The notes: generated by a model from the letters alone, not told the origin. A stretch of 64,000 nucleotides of DNA from Tubiluchus corallicola (GCA_030141605.1 JAQGDQ010000138.1:248001-312000), one strand, 5' to 3'; positions 1 to 11,818 are shown, counted from the first letter of the stretch. Program-made: numbers and translations.

Positions 1-200
1 AAATTGCTGCCAAATGATATGGGAGCCATTGACGACAGCACCATAACCGTAAATATTACTATTACTGTCATTATCACTAGATGTTTCCGTCACTTTATTT
101 GACAAATAGTGGCTGAAATAAGTTAACATAATTATGTGACCATTCAAGCTCCTGTTTGTCAAACAGAAGGTCGTACCATTCCTTGAATATTCAAGTGATA

Positions 201-323
201 TGTGACCATGAGAAAGAAGTAACTGACGCCGTATCCAAATGGCCAGGCATCGCCCACAATAGCTTTATTGTAGCTGAATCAGCTAATGTGGGAAAATTCG
301 ACCAAGGAGAATTAAGAGATGCG
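201..323 (+). pseudogene. PIF/Harbinger transposase fragment
   Basis: An open frame of 41 codons ends at a TAG at 324. It reads like the middle of a HARBI1/PIF DDE nuclease: a run containing SKWPGIAHNSF, then VAESANVGKFDQGEL. In the family this is the WPGS-HDS block followed by the FE-GE-GD block, so the glycine after the tryptophan-proline pair and the later acidic GEL are in the expected order. The normally acidic residue of the HD pair is asparagine here. Only about a tenth of a transposase is present, with a stop straight after, so it is dead. The assignment rests on motif memory and short length; a chance match is possible. Confidence 0.5.
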
Positions 324-1530
324 TAGTTACAAGATGAATTACTTGACGTACTACAAAAATTTATATGAATCCAAAGATACATTTGTTGACATCTTTTAAT
401 ATTTTCTCTAAAACAAGTTAAAAGTTCTGACTATTTCGATTATTTCCTACAACGGAAAAGTAAAAAATATGTTAATGAAATTTTATTGAGCATTTATTTA
501 TTGTAAAATTTACAACTTGCATATTCACTGCATACACCACGCAGTTTCTGAAAATACAGTGTAATAACAAAGCAAAAAAGCACGCTACACGCTTGCACGA
601 AATTTGTGAATGCACTTTTGTAGCTACGCCTACATGCGCATCAAGTTGACCGAAGTATAGAAGCTAAACTATAATTTCGATTGTATGATGTGACGAGAAA
701 TTTGAGAGATTTTTTTCTAGATGATCCTGTACAAAGTGCGTGCTTTTAAATTCTATTTATTAAAAAATCGTGATTAATTTTAAGAAAAACAGCGATTTTT
801 TAATACTTATGCATTTGTCGAAGCAACAAAAGCCGGTGCACGCCATCAGGCTTATGGTGATGCTCAACTAACATTGTCGATATCACTTTCCTGCATATCA
901 GGGCCCGGGTTCTGCTCTTTCTTTCCACGGCTGTACAATGTTTTTTCGTAATTTTTTTCTTAATTGTATTTGTGAGAAAGCACGTAGAAACACCAAGTGA
1001 AGTCACCCGCTATTAAAGATAACAAATTAAAAAAACCCAAAAAACACGTTTTGTGAGGTCGAGTAATTGCGCGATTTCAAAAGGTGAAAATGTCGTTAAA
1101 CAAATTAAATTAAACACTTTCTGTTTGCATACATTGAAGATAAGCCTCTAATCTATTCTACATGTAAGATCTAAAATTAAAATTTAAATTAAATTAAATT
1201 TAAAATTAAATTACATGCTTTTTAACAGTTTTTTTTGTATTTATGGATAGCAAATGTTATATGACACGATAATATATAAGTATTTGCTGAAATACAGGTA
1301 AAATTGCATAATACGACTGTCTTATCTGAAATACATTTTTGTGAAATTACGTTGTGACTGTACAAGTAATGCAGCAGTAACAACAGTGCTATGGCGCAAT
1401 AAACACTCCCTGGAGACTTTGTGCAATATTGACTGTTTGGCTTGTAGTGCGGTGCTGTATGCCACCTCACCATGTACAGTACCACTTGTGTACCCCCCCT
1501 GTGCGAAGCCATACTGTGTAACACATCGCC
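324..1530. other. AT-rich non-coding stretch
   Basis: No supported gene. The stretch is AT-rich with poly-A/T runs and a low-complexity AAATTAAATT tract at about 1173-1213. Reading frames are short and interrupted. GC content rises from about 1360 onward, leading into the minisatellite. Confidence 0.5.
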
Positions 1531-1690
1531 GTGCCCGCACAATCATGCACCGCATCGTCGAGCACCGCGTCATTGTGTACCACAGGGCGATACACAAATG
1601 CGTGGTACACAACGAAGCGGTACATGACAAGTCGGTACACAGTGCTGCGGGACATAGCGAGGCGATATGCGACCCATCGTACAGTCGAAT
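1531..1690. repeat. GC-rich 15-bp minisatellite reading as pentapeptides
   Basis: About ten diverged units of 15 bp, best seen by the TACA-type anchor at 1591, 1606, 1621, 1636, 1651 and 1666, and earlier by GCACC/GTACC at 1547, 1562 and 1577. Because 15 is a multiple of three, each frame gives a five-residue repeat. The plus frame open from 1341 to 1766 reads units such as HNEAV, HDKSV, HSAAG and HSEAI. The minus frame reads YRLVM, YRFVV and similar. All units are diverged, yet long frames stay open on both strands. It could be a coding exon for a low-complexity protein or a GC-rich satellite with fortuitous frames; the sequence alone does not decide. Confidence 0.7.
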
Positions 1691-2149
1691 GTGCAGGAAG
1701 TGTCACAGCGTTGCTGTTACCAATGGCTTACCAACACGTTTTGATGTTGTAGCCTGCCTGTTTTGATGATACAAGCTACACCACGTAGCATAAAAGACTT
1801 ACCTACTATATATGCAAATATGATTTTATGTACGCATTTTATGGCACTAAATTAGTAAATCGGTATGCGCTGTGTTTTGTATATTTGGCTGAGTGCTTCA
1901 AAATTCTTAACAACTTCTTTTATGTTTCTACTTGCCGAACATGCCTCATTGCGTTATTTAATATTTGTGAATATAATATAGGTTTTCTTCTAAAAGAATC
2001 AATAGGTTTTATCAAACGTGTTGACAAGAAAAATTGAAATTCCGTATTTGAAGTTCCAAATTTGAAAAATCGAACATTGCATAACCAAAGCAATGGCAGA
2101 TGAACCATTAAGCAGATATAAAGCCCATCAAACAAGTGAAACAGCTTAC

Positions 2150-2242
2150 CTTGTGCGTGAACAGCAGTAATAGCGATGAGAGCCAGCAGACCCAAGAAAA
2201 CAAGACGCTCTGCAGTTGTCATTTCAGAACTGTCAGTTTTTC
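2150..2242 (-). CDS. 5' exon encoding a signal peptide
   Basis: On the minus strand a good acceptor (TTTTTTCCTGTAG, exon from 2242) is followed by about 20 nt of leader and an ATG at 2222-2220. The codons give MTTAERLVFLGLLALIAITA followed by VHAQ, then a consensus donor (CAAG|GTAAGC, exon end 2150) in phase 1. This is a textbook secretory signal: short polar n-region, hydrophobic core of about 14 residues, and a plausible cleavage after the VHA. The layout (5'UTR intron, then a small exon holding the start and signal peptide) is common in animal genes for secreted proteins. Later exons must lie below 2148 and were not found with confidence; the pentapeptide minisatellite at 1531-1690 is the only long open region there. 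The product's function is unknown. Confidence 0.6.
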
Positions 2243-2937
2243 CTACAGGAAAAAATTAAATTAAGAGAAGTTATTTTGTTGATTTTTACATGTATTCATA
2301 AATGCAAGATTTTCTAGTGCTTTGTGGCCAACAACGTAATAATATCCATCGTTAGCGACATAATTCATTGAGTTGTTCCAAATATTGAATCAATCAACGG
2401 GTGAATGATTTACTAAAAATACAAGACGATCCGCAAAAAGAAATTAAGAATGCATGACGTTGATGAACCTTGTAATTATAGTTTTGATACCTAATTATCG
2501 CGCTAGTTTTCATTATAATAGGACACTGTCTATTTGAAAAATGAAGAAAATAAACAACACAACTGCAGAAGTATAAAATGGACAATACAAAGGAAACTGG
2601 ATGTACACTATTTAGCTTGTGGATCATGCATGAAAAAGTGACGAATTCAAATTTCATTGAACTGTCACGCACAATGGTATTGAAACACATTTTTAATTAA
2701 TTAATGCAAAACAAAAGCTGTCACTTAAAGCATCTCCTGTCACTGAAGCAGTATCTTACCACAGTGAGATTGTAAAATTGATTTTCTATAAAGTTTCGCT
2801 GCAACGCTAACAGTGATCCTTTAATCATTTGAAAAAAGCTTTCGAAACAAAATTTGTTTGTAAAAGTGTCGTTGTTCTTATTGTCATTATCGTGTCATTG
2901 CTCCATTACTGTAGATGCTTTTGATCATCATAATGAT

Positions 2938-3035
2938 GTTACATCATCATCATCATCATCATTATCGTCACCATCATCATCGCCATTACCATCATCATCA
3001 TCATTAACATCATCATCATTATCATCACCATAACT
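2938..3035. repeat. ATC-type microsatellite, imperfect
   Basis: Imperfect runs of CAT/ATC triplets with ATT, GTC and ACC interruptions. A similar shorter ATC-rich patch occurs at 8118-8205. Confidence 0.85.
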
Positions 3036-3721
3036 GTCTCACTATTAATTGTATTTCACATGTATTGCAGTTACAAGGGATTAGCTGTTAAGCACATACA
3101 AAAAAATTCTTGAAGTCTTACTGTAGAATCAAAGTCTAGTACTATTTTAGTTAATAATTATATTAATCCGCTTAGATTACTAACACTTTAACACAAACAT
3201 CTAAGTGATATGCGTAGCTATACCTTTTCTAAGATATCCGATGGCACTTGCTCCTCGCGTCACAAGACTTGGAAACTAAAAATTGCTATTAGCCTATCTG
3301 AATATTTATAGGGACCTGTTCATGAAGTTCTTAACCAAGCATATCTGTGCTGGGGCTACATTATTTAACCTCAAAAACAAGATCGCCTGTATTTAAAAAA
3401 AGAGTTTCTGCTTTTACAGACGCAGGTCATTGTTCGCAGTTGTACACACTAATGTCAAATCTATTATGACTGCAACTGAAAAACCTAGTCTCGACGTCAA
3501 ATTAGTAAGAATTAATGACTTCTACAAAGTGCTCATATAATTACATAGACACTACCGGGTGTAGAAGGTAACAAGAGCCGACCTTTTTTTAATTCAAACG
3601 ATTATTTGTTTTGCATATTCTTCTATATTCTGACAGCATGGAAAAATGCGTTTTAATAATACATGTTACAGTCGTGTTATTACAGGCAGTTATAACACTG
3701 ACATATAAGTCAATCTAATTA
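3036..3721. other. non-coding, nothing recognised
   Basis: AT-rich sequence with no frame, splice pair or repeat that I can support. Confidence 0.4.
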
Positions 3722-3960
3722 AACCATTCAGTTAGTTGGCTAATTATGTACTTAGTAGGTTGGAGATGGCTTAATACTTATAATATGTCAGTTAGTTGGG
3801 CAGTCAGTCATTCAACCTGCCAACCATTCCAAAGTTAGTCAATTCATAATCAATCAATCTATTATTACCTAAGTAATCCTTGAATTCTATGCCCTCAGCT
3901 TTTACTGAGTGTGTGAGTCAGCCAGCCAGCCAATCCTACAACATCAGTCAGCCACGTAGT
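3722..3960. repeat. degenerate CAGT/TCAG tetranucleotide tract
   Basis: Many diverged CAGT, CAGC and CAAT tetramers (for example CAGTCAGTCATTC, CAGCCAGCCAGCCAATC). This looks like an old tetranucleotide microsatellite. A similar tract lies at 30108-30420. Confidence 0.6.
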
Positions 3961-3967
3961 CTACCAG

Positions 3968-4030
3968 TATATATATATACGTATAACGTATAACGTATAT
4001 ATGTATATATATATATATATATATTTATAT
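3968..4030. repeat. TA microsatellite with TACG interruptions
   Basis: Alternating TA broken by ACGTATAACG segments. Confidence 0.85.
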
Positions 4031-4111
4031 ACGTCAGGCATTCCTGTAGTTTTAATAAAAAACACTGCACATAAAACAATGATTCCCAACTTAGTTGGCA
4101 ACTAGCAATAT

Positions 4112-4299
4112 CATTAATTAATTATGACTGTGATTGCCAGAATCTGAGTTGGAGAACAAGACACTGAAAAATTGCGGATCAGCCAGCAATTTTTCAGCGT
4201 CTCCTTTCTTCAACTCATTACCCGCAATGGATATTAATTGGTAAAATAAACCGCAATGGTTGGTAAACGTCTAGCAATCACAGTCATAATTAATTTATG
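4112..4299. mobile_element. 188-bp nested-palindrome MITE
   Basis: Outer inverted repeats of 30 bp (4112-4141 and 4270-4299, 28 of 30 matching, core ATTATGACTGTGATTGC) enclose a second inverted repeat (4146-4216; GAGTTGGAGAA arm, CTGAAAAATTGC apex). There is no coding capacity, so a short non-autonomous element is the best reading. I could not define a clear target duplication because the flanks are A/T repeats (ATTAA-like). Confidence 0.65.
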
Positions 4300-4823
4300 A
4301 AAACAATGATTTACCGAACATTTGCGATAATTCTTACAACGCTGTACGTATATAATGCCGCTTTAGCGTTTTAATTGGTTTTGAATTGGACGATATTGTA
4401 ATACTTTTTCGAAAAAATAGTCTGTACATTTTATTAATTTTGACTTAGAAAATTGGCTTAGTTCGAATATTGTTAAAAATTAATATTCTGCATGAACGGA
4501 AGGCTATGTGAGATAAAAAAAGTATCAAACTGAGAAAGTAAAGAGTTTTCTTGTTATATTTTATATCATATCAATTAAATTTTAATCAATGTGTGATTTT
4601 TTTAAATTCTACACACGCCTTGTGCATTAGTATATGCTAGCGAAAACAGTAGTAACGACAACTACCCTTGCCACAGCGACAGCATCAGCAGCACTAGCAA
4701 CAAAGTACATCATAGTCACACTAGACTACGGGTCAACCATGATCCTAATCCACTCTGGAGGTAATTTTGGATACCTATTAAATGATATGCAGATCTGGCT
4801 GTTTGCTATCTGGTCATCAGTAA
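4300..4823. other. non-coding, nothing recognised
   Basis: AT-rich. The frame at 4634-4861 runs into the neighbouring transposon end, so it is not supported as a gene. Confidence 0.4.
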
Positions 4824-4831
4824 TTCTAGCT

Positions 4832-5456
4832 CAGGGGTTCTCAACCGGGAGGGGGGAATGAGCCACCTCCAGGGGGAAACGAATGGGTGGAAAAATAAAA
4901 AATATGTAGAAAAGCAGAGAAAAGGCACAGAAAGCCTTCATAGTCAACGCAACACACCCTCCCGCTCAAGACGTTTACATCCGACCACGTGCCTGCCTGA
5001 GACAGCGGCACAGGGCGAGTAGCCCACTCACTGGCCTGACCACACATGGCAGTGAGCGAAGCGTGCGCTCTCTCTCTCTCTTGCTCTTGGTTAGCATACT
5101 ACAGACAAAATTAATTTGGTCGTGTTTTGCTCCTTTGTTTTGATTCTGCCCAGCGTTTTTTGATAAATGTATATACTCACTATTCTAATAACTGAGTGAC
5201 TGAGCAATGATTTGAGAGTGGCACTCTCAGTCACAACCCCCGACATCGAGAAAATCGTGTGCTCTCAACAGGAGCAAGAGTCACATTGAATGTGGTGACC
5301 ACAGATTGTATTATTATTCATGAATAAAAAAATGTTGAAATTAAAAAAAATTGAATTAAAAAAATGCATTTTTCCTTTTGTTTGTGGGCTAGGGGGAAAC
5401 GAGAATCAGCGGCCTTCAAAAGGGGGGAACGGGTCAAAAAAGGTTGGGAACCACTG
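4832..5456. mobile_element. non-autonomous hAT-type transposon, 625 bp
   Basis: The left end CAGGGGTTCTCAACC and the right end GGTTGGGAACCACTG are imperfect terminal inverted repeats of the classic hAT form (CAG-GGTTCTCAACC). They continue inward as G-rich arms (GGGAGGGGGGAA and the complement of AGGGGGGAACGGG). The element is flanked by 8-bp direct repeats, TTCTAGCT at 4824-4831 and TTCTTGCT at 5457-5464, matching 7 of 8. Eight-base target duplications are diagnostic of hAT. The inside holds no transposase; the frame on the minus strand at 4841-5047 is spurious. One substitution in the duplication and several in the ends suggest an old insertion. Confidence 0.88.
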
Positions 5457-5705
5457 TTCTTGCTGTTAGAACAGGCATTCTGAATGTGTGGTCGTTCATA
5501 TAATTAAGATCAACTTGTTTGCTATTCTTCTTTGAACATCCAAACATTTAGTTTTTTTTTAGGTAAGGAGTCCATTTTCATAGTTCCAAAATAATTAATT
5601 ATTTACTTTTTAGCCAGCTACCTTGGCAGCCGTAATGATGAGTGAATCTGCCGCATCCACAAATTTGATTTCTGTGAATAATATTGTACTGACGCATGTG
5701 GTCAT

Positions 5706-5804
5706 TACGAAAGCGTATTAGGGCCATGACATCCGATTAGAAAAAATCTCGTTATAGCCAGATTTTTTTATAATCGGATATCATGGCCCTAATACGTTTT
5801 CGTA
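5706..5804. mobile_element. 99-bp palindromic foldback element with GGTCAT repeats
   Basis: The two arms (left starts TACGAAAGCGTATTAGGGCC, right ends with its near complement) pair over about 43 bp around a loop of roughly a dozen bases near 5750-5760. The unit is flanked on both sides by GGTCAT (5700-5705 and 5805-5810), which fits a target-site duplication. It is almost all hairpin, with no coding capacity. Only about four mismatches separate the arms, so it is comparatively young or maintained by hairpin repair. Superfamily unknown. Confidence 0.8.
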
Positions 5805-6091
5805 GGTCATACATTTTTTGTCAAGAATTTAATACTATTTTACATAAACGTGGTTAAATAGAATCTCTAATAGATCATAATTCTTCAGCACTAACAATCA
5901 GTTAAAACTGCCCTTTGTTTAATGCAAGATCACTGAAAAATAAAGTTGCAAAATAAAGCTTTGTTACAAAGTGGGTCACTACGGTAACGTTTTATATTAA
6001 GAAAAACGTGGTTAGACGATAGCGTCCCTTCTGTGCTGTTTGGTTTGATTACAGTTTCAAAGTGTACCATCATGATCGAATTGGTTGTTAA

Positions 6092-6530
6092 GGTAGTGGA
6101 GTCGCTATCTTAGTGAAGTCATCGCTAACATCAGCCGAAGTCTTCTTGCCCACTGGTTATAATGACCACGAACTTGTAGCAATTGACGTTCTTGGCAACG
6201 CCCCTTCCAGACTTATTTATGCGTACATTCCACTTAATGCCGATACTAATTATATTGAGAACTTTTGTCATTGCTGTGTTCTGTAATGTACAATCGCCTT
6301 GTATTTTAGCTAGTGATTTTAGTTGCCCACGTTTTAATTAGCGGGATTTTATCTATCACCATTTTATGCAAACTTGCTAACTGCATTCAAGAGTCTGGTT
6401 TTAGCCGATTAATCACTGAACCAACTCGAGTTAATGTTTTAGACCTTGTATTTACTAACGATGAATTAAGTGCTAATGCACCGTTTTCATTATCTGATCA
6501 TTACTCTAGATTTGTGGGACGACCCTAAAA
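6092..6530 (+). pseudogene. LINE endonuclease remnant (CR1/Jockey-like)
   Basis: A frame from about 6092 to 6281 reads GVAILVKSSL, then LPTGYNDHELVAIDV and RLIYAYIP, as in the apurinic endonuclease of Jockey/CR1/L2-type retrotransposons. After a stop, matches resume: a degraded S-DF-CPRFN (the GDFN block), then SRLITEPTRVNVLDLVFTND and APFSLSDHYS, the SDH catalytic block. The known order of these blocks is preserved. Stops and a frame change make it dead, and no reverse transcriptase follows. Its orientation is plus. Confidence 0.75.
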
Positions 6531-8281
6531 ATCAATGTTAATGCAAACTTCGGACCAGTGTTTGGGCGTCGGACACTTTGTGAACATTCAAAAAGCTTAA
6601 ATATATTTATGTTAAAATAAAAATAAATACTATTAATATATTTATAATTCCACTGCATTCCGAGATTACACAACTTTCTCAGAATAGCGCCACACATATA
6701 ATCACAGTGATTATTAAAATAATAAGCATACACTGCATTATTTTGGTAGGACAATTAGTGCTAGAACGCCCCCCCCCCATCCTGTTCGTATACAGCTTAA
6801 AATTAGGTTAACACGAATCTTTCAATGTATCTTTATTTAGTTTTACCTGAGTCCGAGCCGATATCTCAATATGCGGTGAAACTTAAATGTTTGCTTGGTT
6901 TGTAGCAGTAGCAGCTTATATTGTAATGAATCTAGCAATGTATTATATAATAGCTATAGGTGTGGAATAATAGCTATAATAGGTGTGGAAATAAACTAAA
7001 CTAAGATAAAATAAAAGAAACTGCTTAAATTTGTCCAGTTTAAACGGTGAGTAATCCTGATTAGCTGATTACATTGACATGGGATGAAGTTCCTGTCAAG
7101 CCTAGGTTACCACATGTATAGTTCATAAAATAAAGTTTTAGTTATGTGAACTGGTTGCCAATGTTACTGTTCACCATAGCATTGATCAGAAGGCTAGACA
7201 GGAAAATGGTTTCCAGAAACCTTTGTTCTTGCAGTATGAATTGATAACAGTTAAAACACAGGAGACGAGAAGATTGTGTTCTTGCAGAAAGTTTTCGGGC
7301 GCTAGCGTTTAGGAAAAACATTGTGATTATTATTAGAACTGCATCTAAAATGAGTATATATATTTCCATAGCAACCTCGACTGACGATAAGGCCATAGAC
7401 CAATTGATAATTCTCTATTTCTCGCTTCTAATGCTTTGAGCAAGATGACTTCTTTATATCACTGCACTAAGCTGTTATACAACCATTCCCCTCTGACGAT
7501 GCAAACCTTGTGTCGATTTTTGAGCGTATCTCCAAATATAGCAAGTTCCAAAATTAGGTGGAGCAAGCACGTAAAAAGGCGCCGTTGTCCCCTTGCTCCC
7601 CTATTAGCTACGCCACTGATTTTTAGACAATGCCAGTGTACGGTTATCCTTGTGCTGCATGTTCTTACACAATTGATTTTCATTTGGAATCAAAAGCCTT
7701 ATTCTTTATTAATTTTAAAAAATTCATGTTTAATATTTTGGCAATTAACTGAAATCCAATTCGGATTACTTCAATTCTAATTTTAAATTTGCTGCCTGAA
7801 AAAACGTTAAGCAAGTTTTTATTTTGAGTGATTGATGATACCGGAAAACAATTTGAAGACAAGCGGTGACTTTTTCTAGGACACAGAGTCTGTGCTCTAG
7901 GCAAAAAGTGACACTTTGTCTGAAACTAGAACTACGCAATATAACAATGTTAGACCTAAAATCCAAAACCATTTTATTATTACAATTATTATTGTTAGCA
8001 GTCAGCAAACAAATAAAGAATACGTTTACAAATGTACTTATCAAATAGGTACACGAACTGTTACACAAGCAAATCGAAAATTTACAACCAAGTCAAAGAT
8101 GAGACACCGCCGCCAGTACCATCACCAACATCATGATCGTACATCATTCCTATCATCACTACTTCTACCATAAGCATTATCATCATTAACAATATCAGCA
8201 TCCATGATGACGTATAGTTTTGTTCTTGATTTCTAATTTCATCAGGTGACGCTGTTGATGTATGGAATGAATGGTTGAAGC
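6531..8281. other. non-coding, possible LINE tail and simple repeats
   Basis: No supported gene. A short duplicated TAGGTGTGGAATAATAGCTA motif followed by AATAAA-rich sequence at 6945-7015 could be the 3' tail of the LINE upstream. ATC-rich triplets occur at 8118-8205. The frames at 7142-7396 and 7436-7780 have no recognisable features. Confidence 0.4.
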
Positions 8282-8970
8282 ACAAGAAAAAAATCCACTT
8301 ACATAAAGCTTTAAAAATTCGTGTTGAAATTTTATAGCACTTACTGCCTCTTTGTACACAGGGCTCGCGTCGGCAGCAACGCCATATAAAACATATAAAT
8401 TTAAACTCCCGCGATGACCGGTAGACGCAGCCATGTTATGACGATTAAGTCATTTGAAACAAGTTTTGGTAACACTGAGTAAAGTTTGAAAAAACAGTCA
8501 GAGCACTTGTAACACACTTTTCACTAACCAAGCAAATGTTTAAATTATTGTATCTTGTCAAAAATATTAAAAGTACGTTTTCTGGTTAGTGAGTGGTGCA
8601 CCCAGGAGGTGAGTCAACGCATTTTTACCAATTGGTGAAAACATTTTAAATAATTAATAATTTTCTTTTCTAGTTACCTAAGTCTTTCAAGCAGGTAAGC
8701 GAGATGCTAAGTAATATAACTTTGCATGGAAATTTTTTTTTTGACATGGTATAACATTTCTTTTTCTTTCCCTGATTTACGTTGTGTGTATATGATGTCA
8801 AGCAATGGCGCGGTCTGAACAGTAATGCGGGAGATTTAAAATGAAAACGCGCCAAAAAATGCTTTAAACGCGTGTGCGATATACGCATAAAATTGCTATA
8901 AAGTAATATAATTTTTTTAAGGCGATTTTTCTAAAACCTACTCCAGGTACCCTTTTTTGTCCTTTGACAC
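8282..8970 (-). repeat. Duplicated segment, copy A (exon plus upstream region)
   Basis: This segment matches 21452-22137 along its whole length with small indels. Landmarks shared in the same order are the candidate exon, GTTAGTGAGTGG-GTGCACCC, ACCAATTG, CATTTTAAATAATTA, TAAAATTGCTATAAAGTAAT and AACCTACT--AGGTACCC. Both copies lie on the same strand 13 kb apart. It is either an old gene duplication with its 5' flank or two copies of an unnamed mobile element. Confidence 0.8.
8303..8434 (-). CDS. Candidate first exon, copy A (44 codons)
   Basis: ATG at 8434 opens 44 uninterrupted codons beginning MAASTGHRGSLN and ending EFLKLY, then a strong donor (TAT|GTAAGTGG) in phase 0. The paralogous exon at 21477-21608 has the same length, the same start and the same donor position. 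In copy B the frame stops two codons past the donor, so the donor, not read-through, marks the coding end. No signal peptide, membrane segment or known domain is visible. Downstream exons below 8300 were not found. It may be a real first exon or a conserved part of a repeat. Confidence 0.4.
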
Positions 8971-11814
8971 TTTTTCGTCCTTCACGCTATATAATGCAAC
9001 TCCTGGTGCTAATTTTGTTGCCTGATGCTCTCGGCGCTGCTTAATGCTCATCACTACGTTAGTATTGTCATAGGCAGAACTAAGTCATTGATTAGTCACA
9101 AGTAATTATGCAAATAATAGAATAAAATAAAGTAACAGGGTTCACTGCTTATACAATACAAGAAGCTAAATTACTTGATCGGTGATGTAAAATCAAGCGA
9201 AATCAAGTAACTCAAGCAAGGCAAGGGGAGTAGGGTTGGGTAAGGTAAGAAAGAGCAAGCTAAGGTGGATTAATAAAAAAATTACTAATTAAATTTGCTA
9301 AATTAAGCTTACAACATTACATAACAATTAATTATTAGAATAACAACAAACATAACAATGATTATACGCGTTGACAATATTATGCTGTTTTTAATACTAT
9401 TTTGCTCCGTTTGCCCTGATTTTAAAGCAATCTCTGACAAAGTTACAAATTAAACACGTATCATCATTTCTTAACATAAATAGATTTTTTTCATAATTGC
9501 TCGTAAGTGGGAAATTAGGAAATATTCTCAAAATTTAGTCAAATAAATATTTACGGTTGATATCCTACTTTTTACAAAATAATGTCAAAAGATCTTCATT
9601 TTCTGTATACAAATTATTACAGTATATACGTAGTCTTTGATAAACAGGTATGTTAATATGCTTATGATGTCTTCCAGTTTCTATGGCAAGTGAACGTGAG
9701 CTTATGCGTAATTTACTAAATGCAATTTTTGCTTCTAATTTAATTATGCCGTGTAATATATATTTTTATACTTATGCATTCGTGTATTCTGTAAGTATGT
9801 TTTTGCACGATATATATATATATATATATACGTTTTTAACTTTTCATCTGTTTACCGGCTTTTGTTTAAATTTATATTTTATATGGCACCGAGTCTGAAA
9901 TAAAATGATACACGCATATAAAACACAAATATGGGCTCCTATTAATTTGCATCCAACTGTGTCAACGTATCAGCTGTATCAGCAAACATTATAATAATTA
10001 TATTGAAGTAAACTTATAGTTGGAAACTTGGTCAGCTTTGTGGTTTTGCATACAAGAGATTTGTTCATCTGTTTCTTTCTACATAAGTAATGATACTAAA
10101 GAATATAAGCAATAACAAAGTAAGGAAACGATATACATTGCATCCTAGCGCCACACTGCGGCCGAATTTTAATAAATAGTGCACATTATTGTTGCCAGAC
10201 AGAGCGTATATCAAATATCTTAATACAGACGATGCTTTGAAGAGTGATTCAAATGTTCCTGTTTCTGGAGGAAATATAATAAAAAACTGCGAAAGGAAAC
10301 CAAAGTGGATTCAGGGTTATAGGAAAATGGTTAGCAAATGAGACCAGCTATTAACTGTACCTCTAACAATTTTAAAAAGGTGAACACATAACTTCATCTG
10401 CAATTTTGATCTCTGAAATGGAAAAGAAAATTAAATCCAACTTGCACCACGGCCCGTCATGCACCTCCTAGGGGAAATAACAGTTCTTTTTTATTTCGAT
10501 TTTTGCATTTCTAGCAATGATTCAGACAGATACGTTTTCAATGTCTCCTAATACGTTTAAATTGATGTTTGGCCAGTAAATGATCTGTCTTCCTCTACTT
10601 TTGCATTTTTGAATTGTAAAAACTGCCTGGTATACCATATAACAGTTAGCTAAAATGCTTATCATCCTCTTCATCAAACTTATCAAAAATTGTTTACGAT
10701 TGTATATGTATTCTAGGGCTTATAATACATTTTTCTTCAAGTGCCTTCATAAAGTTATTACTGAGTGAATTTCGCCCATTTCCTTCTACATTCTTTATGG
10801 CGCACTATAGGACAATAAGTTTGCATCAATATTATCATTGTAGTACCTCAGATAATTATCTAAAATGTACCTAACTGAGTTTGGATAAGACTGTCTATAT
10901 GTCGTCTGTTTGTTTGTCTGTCTGTCTACGTTTCCTGGTTATTTCTCCGACGCAGCTGATTCGATTCCAAACAAATCGCAGAACATGACAAAAATGGCCA
11001 AAAAATTTATAAAATTTTTCTAGCTTCAAAGTCTATCTCTTCCATAACCGGCGTCGCCATGGTAGTCTTTACAGAACTCCAGTGGCTGCCCGTAGTTAAA
11101 ATAAGTGGGGTTGCTGCTTCACAAAAAATTTTAGCCATTGTTTTAATACTGTGTAAAACGAAACTAACTATATAATTTTGATGTTGTAATCCGTATTTTA
11201 AACAAACAAGCATACGAAATTTTATACATAAACTTGATAAAATCCTAAACAAAAAATATTTTTTGCTTTTACTAATAGCCTAAATTGTCGCAGCTGGTGC
11301 TTGATCCATTCACGGTAAGCACGTGACAACTGACAACAAACTATGTGAGCGACAGTACTTTCTCTACCTAGCAGCAGACGCTAGCAGTGCAGCATGCACC
11401 GTTTTTTTCTCAGACACATGTGCATGGCCGCATGCGCACAACAGCCAAACACACCACTGTGCTGGGCTACGAATCGAACAGTACTACCCTCACGTGCTCT
11501 GGTTCCGTACAAGAAAAAACTAAAGAAAAAACTTATTATATTGAATATTATCGATAATATTGAGAGAAAACAGGGGATGTCGCAGTTCTACAGTACCTAT
11601 ACACAAGCCGCCACTGCGTAACTCGGTACTGTGGTTACCCAGTTATCTAAAAGCAGTTAGAGCCAACTTAATAATTATGCGACTGCGTACGCAGTTTACT
11701 ATTAGCCTTTTCTTTGAATTAAGCAAAGTAATTTTCTGCCCTTTTCTGAACTTGCATATGTATCATAAATTCATTGCTGGCGTAACGTGAAAGAATAAAC
11801 TATTTATGTCTGAA
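8971..11814. other. non-coding, nothing recognised
   Basis: AT-rich. Includes a CAAG-rich low-complexity patch at 9180-9275, TA runs at 9811-9829, and a more GC-rich piece at 11290-11500 with a GCATGCGCA motif (NRF-1-like) and a CACG|GTAAGC donor-like site near 11315. No reading frame is convincing. Confidence 0.35.
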
Positions 11815-11818
11815 TTAA

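Noticed and set aside
4841-5047. A 68-codon minus frame
   Set aside because: Entirely inside the hAT element, including its inverted repeat.
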